Of a stretch of 7,346 nucleotides of DNA, positions 5,269-7,346 are shown piece after piece. Positions within the stretch are counted from its first letter, which is position 1, and each line of letters starts with the position of its first letter. The position numbers were made by a program, and so were the translations under genes. Source of the stretch: an uncultured Lachnospiraceae bacterium (lineage in GTDB: Bacteria > Bacillota > Clostridia > Lachnospirales > Lachnospiraceae). A model generated the notes under the pieces. That model ran no database searches and was not told where the DNA came from. It saw only the letters and a program-made list of their open reading frames with translations. The stretch is taken from NCBI GenBank assembly GCA_902797785.1, contig CADBUD010000278.1, positions 1-7,346 of the forward strand, read 5' to 3'.

Positions 5269-7346
5269 ATGAATGTATTTACAACGGACAAGATCCGTAA
5301 CGTGGTTTTACTGGGACATGGGGGCTGCGGAAAGACATCCTTAGCTGAGGCCATGGCGTATCTGGCAGGTCTGACAAAGCGTATGGGGACAGTGGAGAAT
5401 GGAAATACGCTCAGTGATTTTGACAAAGAAGAAGCAAAACGGAAGTTTTCCATCAAGACATCCCTGCTTCCAATCCCATGGGGAGAAAATAAGATCAATC
5501 TGTTGGATACTCCGGGGTATTTTGATTTTGTGGGAGAGGTAGAAGAGGCGGTTTCCGTGGCAGACGCAGCAATCATTGTTGTTTCCGGAAAGGCAGGCAT
5601 TGAGACAGGAACAAAGCGTGCCTGGGAGATCTGCGAAAAAAACAATCTTCCCAGAATGTTTTTTGTAACGGATATGGATATTGATAATGCCAGCTACCGT
5701 CAGGTCGTGACTGATTTACAGGAGCTTTATGGAAAGAAAATCGCACCGTTCCATCTCCCAATCCGCGAAAATGGAGAGTTCGTGGGATATGTCAATGTCA
5801 TTCAGCAAAGAGCGAAGCGATGGAATGAAAAAGGGACGATCGATCCAATGGAGCTGCCGGAGTATTCCAAGGAGAATCTGTCAATCTGCCGGGACGCCCT
5901 GTTAGAGGCTGTCGCAGAGACCAGTGAAGAATTTATGGATCGTTATTTTGAGGGAGATGAATTTTCCGAGGATGAGATCCGTCAGGCATTGCGCGTCAGT
6001 GTATTTGACGGTTCCATTGTTCCGGTTCTAATGGGATCGAATACCTTAGCACGCGGTATGTACACTCTGATGGTCGATATAGTAAAATATTTCCCAAGTC
6101 CGGATCGTCGCAGCTGTGCGGGTATCGATGCTCAGTCCAATGAAGTCTTTGAAGCAGATTATGATTTCTCCAAGCCTAAATCGGCTTATATCTTTAAAAC
6201 CATCGTTGATCCATATATTGGAAAATATTCCCTGATCAAAGTCAATTCCGGAGTGCTGAAGGCAGACGACGTTCTGTTCAATTACCATCGGGATTGTGAT
6301 GAAAAAATCGGAAAGCTTTATGTGATGCGCGGAAACAAAGCGGAGGAGGTTCCTGAACTTCACGCCGGGGACATTGGTGCACTTGCCAAACTTCAAAACA
6401 GTCTGACAACGGATTCTCTTTCGACAAGGAAAAATCCAATCGCTTATCTTCGGGCAAATATTTCAAAGCCTTATGTATATATGCGTTATAAGGCAAAGAA
6501 AAAAGGAGATGAGGATAAGATTTCCCAGGTTCTTTCCAAACTGCTGATGGAGGATCTGACGCTCCGGAATGTCAATGACAGTGAGAATGGACAGACGCTT
6601 CTTTATGGCATGGGTGAGCAGCACCTGGAGATTGTGGAGAGCATCATGGCAGAAAAATATAAAGTAGAGATTGAGCTGATGCGTCCAAAAATCGCGTTCC
6701 GTGAGACGATCCGCAAAAAATCAGATGTCGAATACAAATACAAAAAACAGTCCGGTGGACATGGGCAGTATGGTCATGTCAAGATGACCTTTGAACCATC
6801 CGGGGATTTGGAGACGCCATATACCTTTGATCAGTGCGTGGTAGGGGGAGCAGTTCCAAAGAATTACTTCCCAGCCGTAGAAAAAGGAATTGCCGAGTCC
6901 GTAAAGAGCGGTCCGCTGGCAGCTTATCCGGTTCTTGGGGTAAAGGCAGTTTTGTACGATGGCTCCTATCATACGGTGGATTCTTCCGAGCTTGCGTTCA
7001 AGGTGGCAGCCCAGCAGGCGTTTAAAAAAGGTTTCCTTCAGGCAAATCCTGTCCTGTTAGAGCCAATCGCCTCCTTAAAGGTCATCGTTCCGGATGCCTA
7101 CACCGGAGATATCATGGGAGATCTCAATAAACGCCGGGCACGTGTCATGGGCATGAATCCGGTGGATAACGGATACCAGGAGATTCTGGCAGATATTCCG
7201 TATCTTGAGCTCTACGGCTACAGCACCCGCCTTCGCTCCATGACGAGTGGAAGCGGAAACTTCTCCTATGAATTTGCGCGTTATGAGCAGGCTCCGGAGG
7301 ATGTGGCAGAGCGGGAGATCAAGGAACGCGCCGGCAAGCTAAAGGA
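5269..7346 (+). CDS. EF-G-like translational GTPase (second EF-G type), 3' end outside the window
   Basis: Start ATG 5269 is set by GGGAGG (5254-5259), 9 nt upstream; the frame stays open for 692 codons to the window edge. EF-G proteins are about 690-700 residues and the last visible residues (VAEREIKERAGKLK) resemble the usual C-terminus, so few codons should be missing. Domain order is that of EF-G: GTPase (about 1-270), beta-barrel II, domain III (LLMEDLTLR), domain IV (SGGHGQYGHVKM and YDGSYHTVDSSELAFK) and domain V. It belongs to the EF-G-like group typified by mycobacterial FusA2, shown by the P-loop GHGGCGKTSL (16-25), the SDFDKEEAKRKFSI stretch (49-62) and DTPGYFDFVGE (80-90). Unlike canonical EF-G, the catalytic His after DTPG is Y84, and the G4 motif NKxD is TDMD (134-137), keeping only the Asp. 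GTP turnover may therefore be slow. It could act in ribosome stress, recycling or regulation rather than elongation; TetM-type tetracycline protection is less likely. Often auto-named fusA, but it is probably not the main EF-G. Confidence 0.93.
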   Translation, partial: MNVFTTDKIRNVVLLGHGGCGKTSLAEAMAYLAGLTKRMGTVENGNTLSDFDKEEAKRKFSIKTSLLPIPWGENKINLLDTPGYFDFVGEVEEAVSVADAAIIVVSGKAGIETGTKRAWEICEKNNLPRMFFVTDMDIDNASYRQVVTDLQELYGKKIAPFHLPIRENGEFVGYVNVIQQRAKRWNEKGTIDPMELPEYSKENLSICRDALLEAVAETSEEFMDRYFEGDEFSEDEIRQALRVSVFDGSIVPVLMGSNTLARGMYTLMVDIVKYFPSPDRRSCAGIDAQSNEVFEADYDFSKPKSAYIFKTIVDPYIGKYSLIKVNSGVLKADDVLFNYHRDCDEKIGKLYVMRGNKAEEVPELHAGDIGALAKLQNSLTTDSLSTRKNPIAYLRANISKPYVYMRYKAKKKGDEDKISQVLSKLLMEDLTLRNVNDSENGQTLLYGMGEQHLEIVESIMAEKYKVEIELMRPKIAFRETIRKKSDVEYKYKKQSGGHGQYGHVKMTFEPSGDLETPYTFDQCVVGGAVPKNYFPAVEKGIAESVKSGPLAAYPVLGVKAVLYDGSYHTVDSSELAFKVAAQQAFKKGFLQANPVLLEPIASLKVIVPDAYTGDIMGDLNKRRARVMGMNPVDNGYQEILADIPYLELYGYSTRLRSMTSGSGNFSYEFARYEQAPEDVAEREIKERAGKLK

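Noticed and set aside
5238..5645. 135-codon open frame on the - strand over the start of the EF-G-like gene
   Set aside because: It is antisense to the P-loop and DTPG region of a clear GTPase, and its Ser/Pro-rich product has no recognisable features.
5269..7346. Tetracycline ribosomal protection protein (TetM/TetO type)
   Set aside because: The N-terminal half follows the EF-G-like/FusA2 pattern (GHGGCGKTS, DTPGYFDFVGE) rather than the TetM pattern, and no mobile-element context is present.

Overview
The window reads as part of the chromosome of a Gram-positive gut anaerobe, most likely a Lachnospiraceae or related Clostridia member. The clues are strong AAGGAGG-type ribosome binding sites, AT-rich spacers between genes of more balanced composition, a cytoplasmic GH36 alpha-galactosidase of the clostridial type, a membrane-anchored clostripain-family protease, and an EF-G-like GTPase of the 'second EF-G' type. 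This placement is inferred from protein style; no RNA gene or marker settles it. All three genes are on the + strand.

Layout: positions 1-238 are a non-coding leader. It holds a long near-perfect hairpin (9-69), a candidate sigma-A promoter (100-127), a 10-bp palindrome running into a tandem 10-bp repeat (131-154), a second, weaker extended -10 promoter candidate (171-199), and a 15-codon reading frame whose stop overlaps the next start. Positions 239-2632 encode a complete GH36 alpha-galactosidase with both catalytic aspartates. After 43 bp with no terminator, 2676-5003 encodes a 775-residue C11 (clostripain-like) cysteine peptidase with an N-terminal membrane anchor and a complete His/Cys dyad; the two genes are probably co-transcribed. 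Positions 5004-5268 are a 265-bp AT-rich spacer with a good sigma-A promoter (5171-5199) and several inverted repeats, but no convincing terminator. Positions 5269-7346 encode an EF-G-like translational GTPase cut by the window edge, probably within a few codons of its end.

The alpha-galactosidase would hydrolyse imported raffinose- or melibiose-type sugars in the cytoplasm. The protease would face outward from the membrane and cut after basic residues. No shared pathway is evident, so their linkage may only be shared transcription. The EF-G-like gene looks like a separate transcription unit. I see no CRISPR array, mobile element, phage gene, tRNA or rRNA, and no strong evidence of a new multi-gene system. 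The points most worth a second look are the altered GTPase motifs of the EF-G-like protein, the hairpin at the left edge, and the possible operators upstream of both transcription units.
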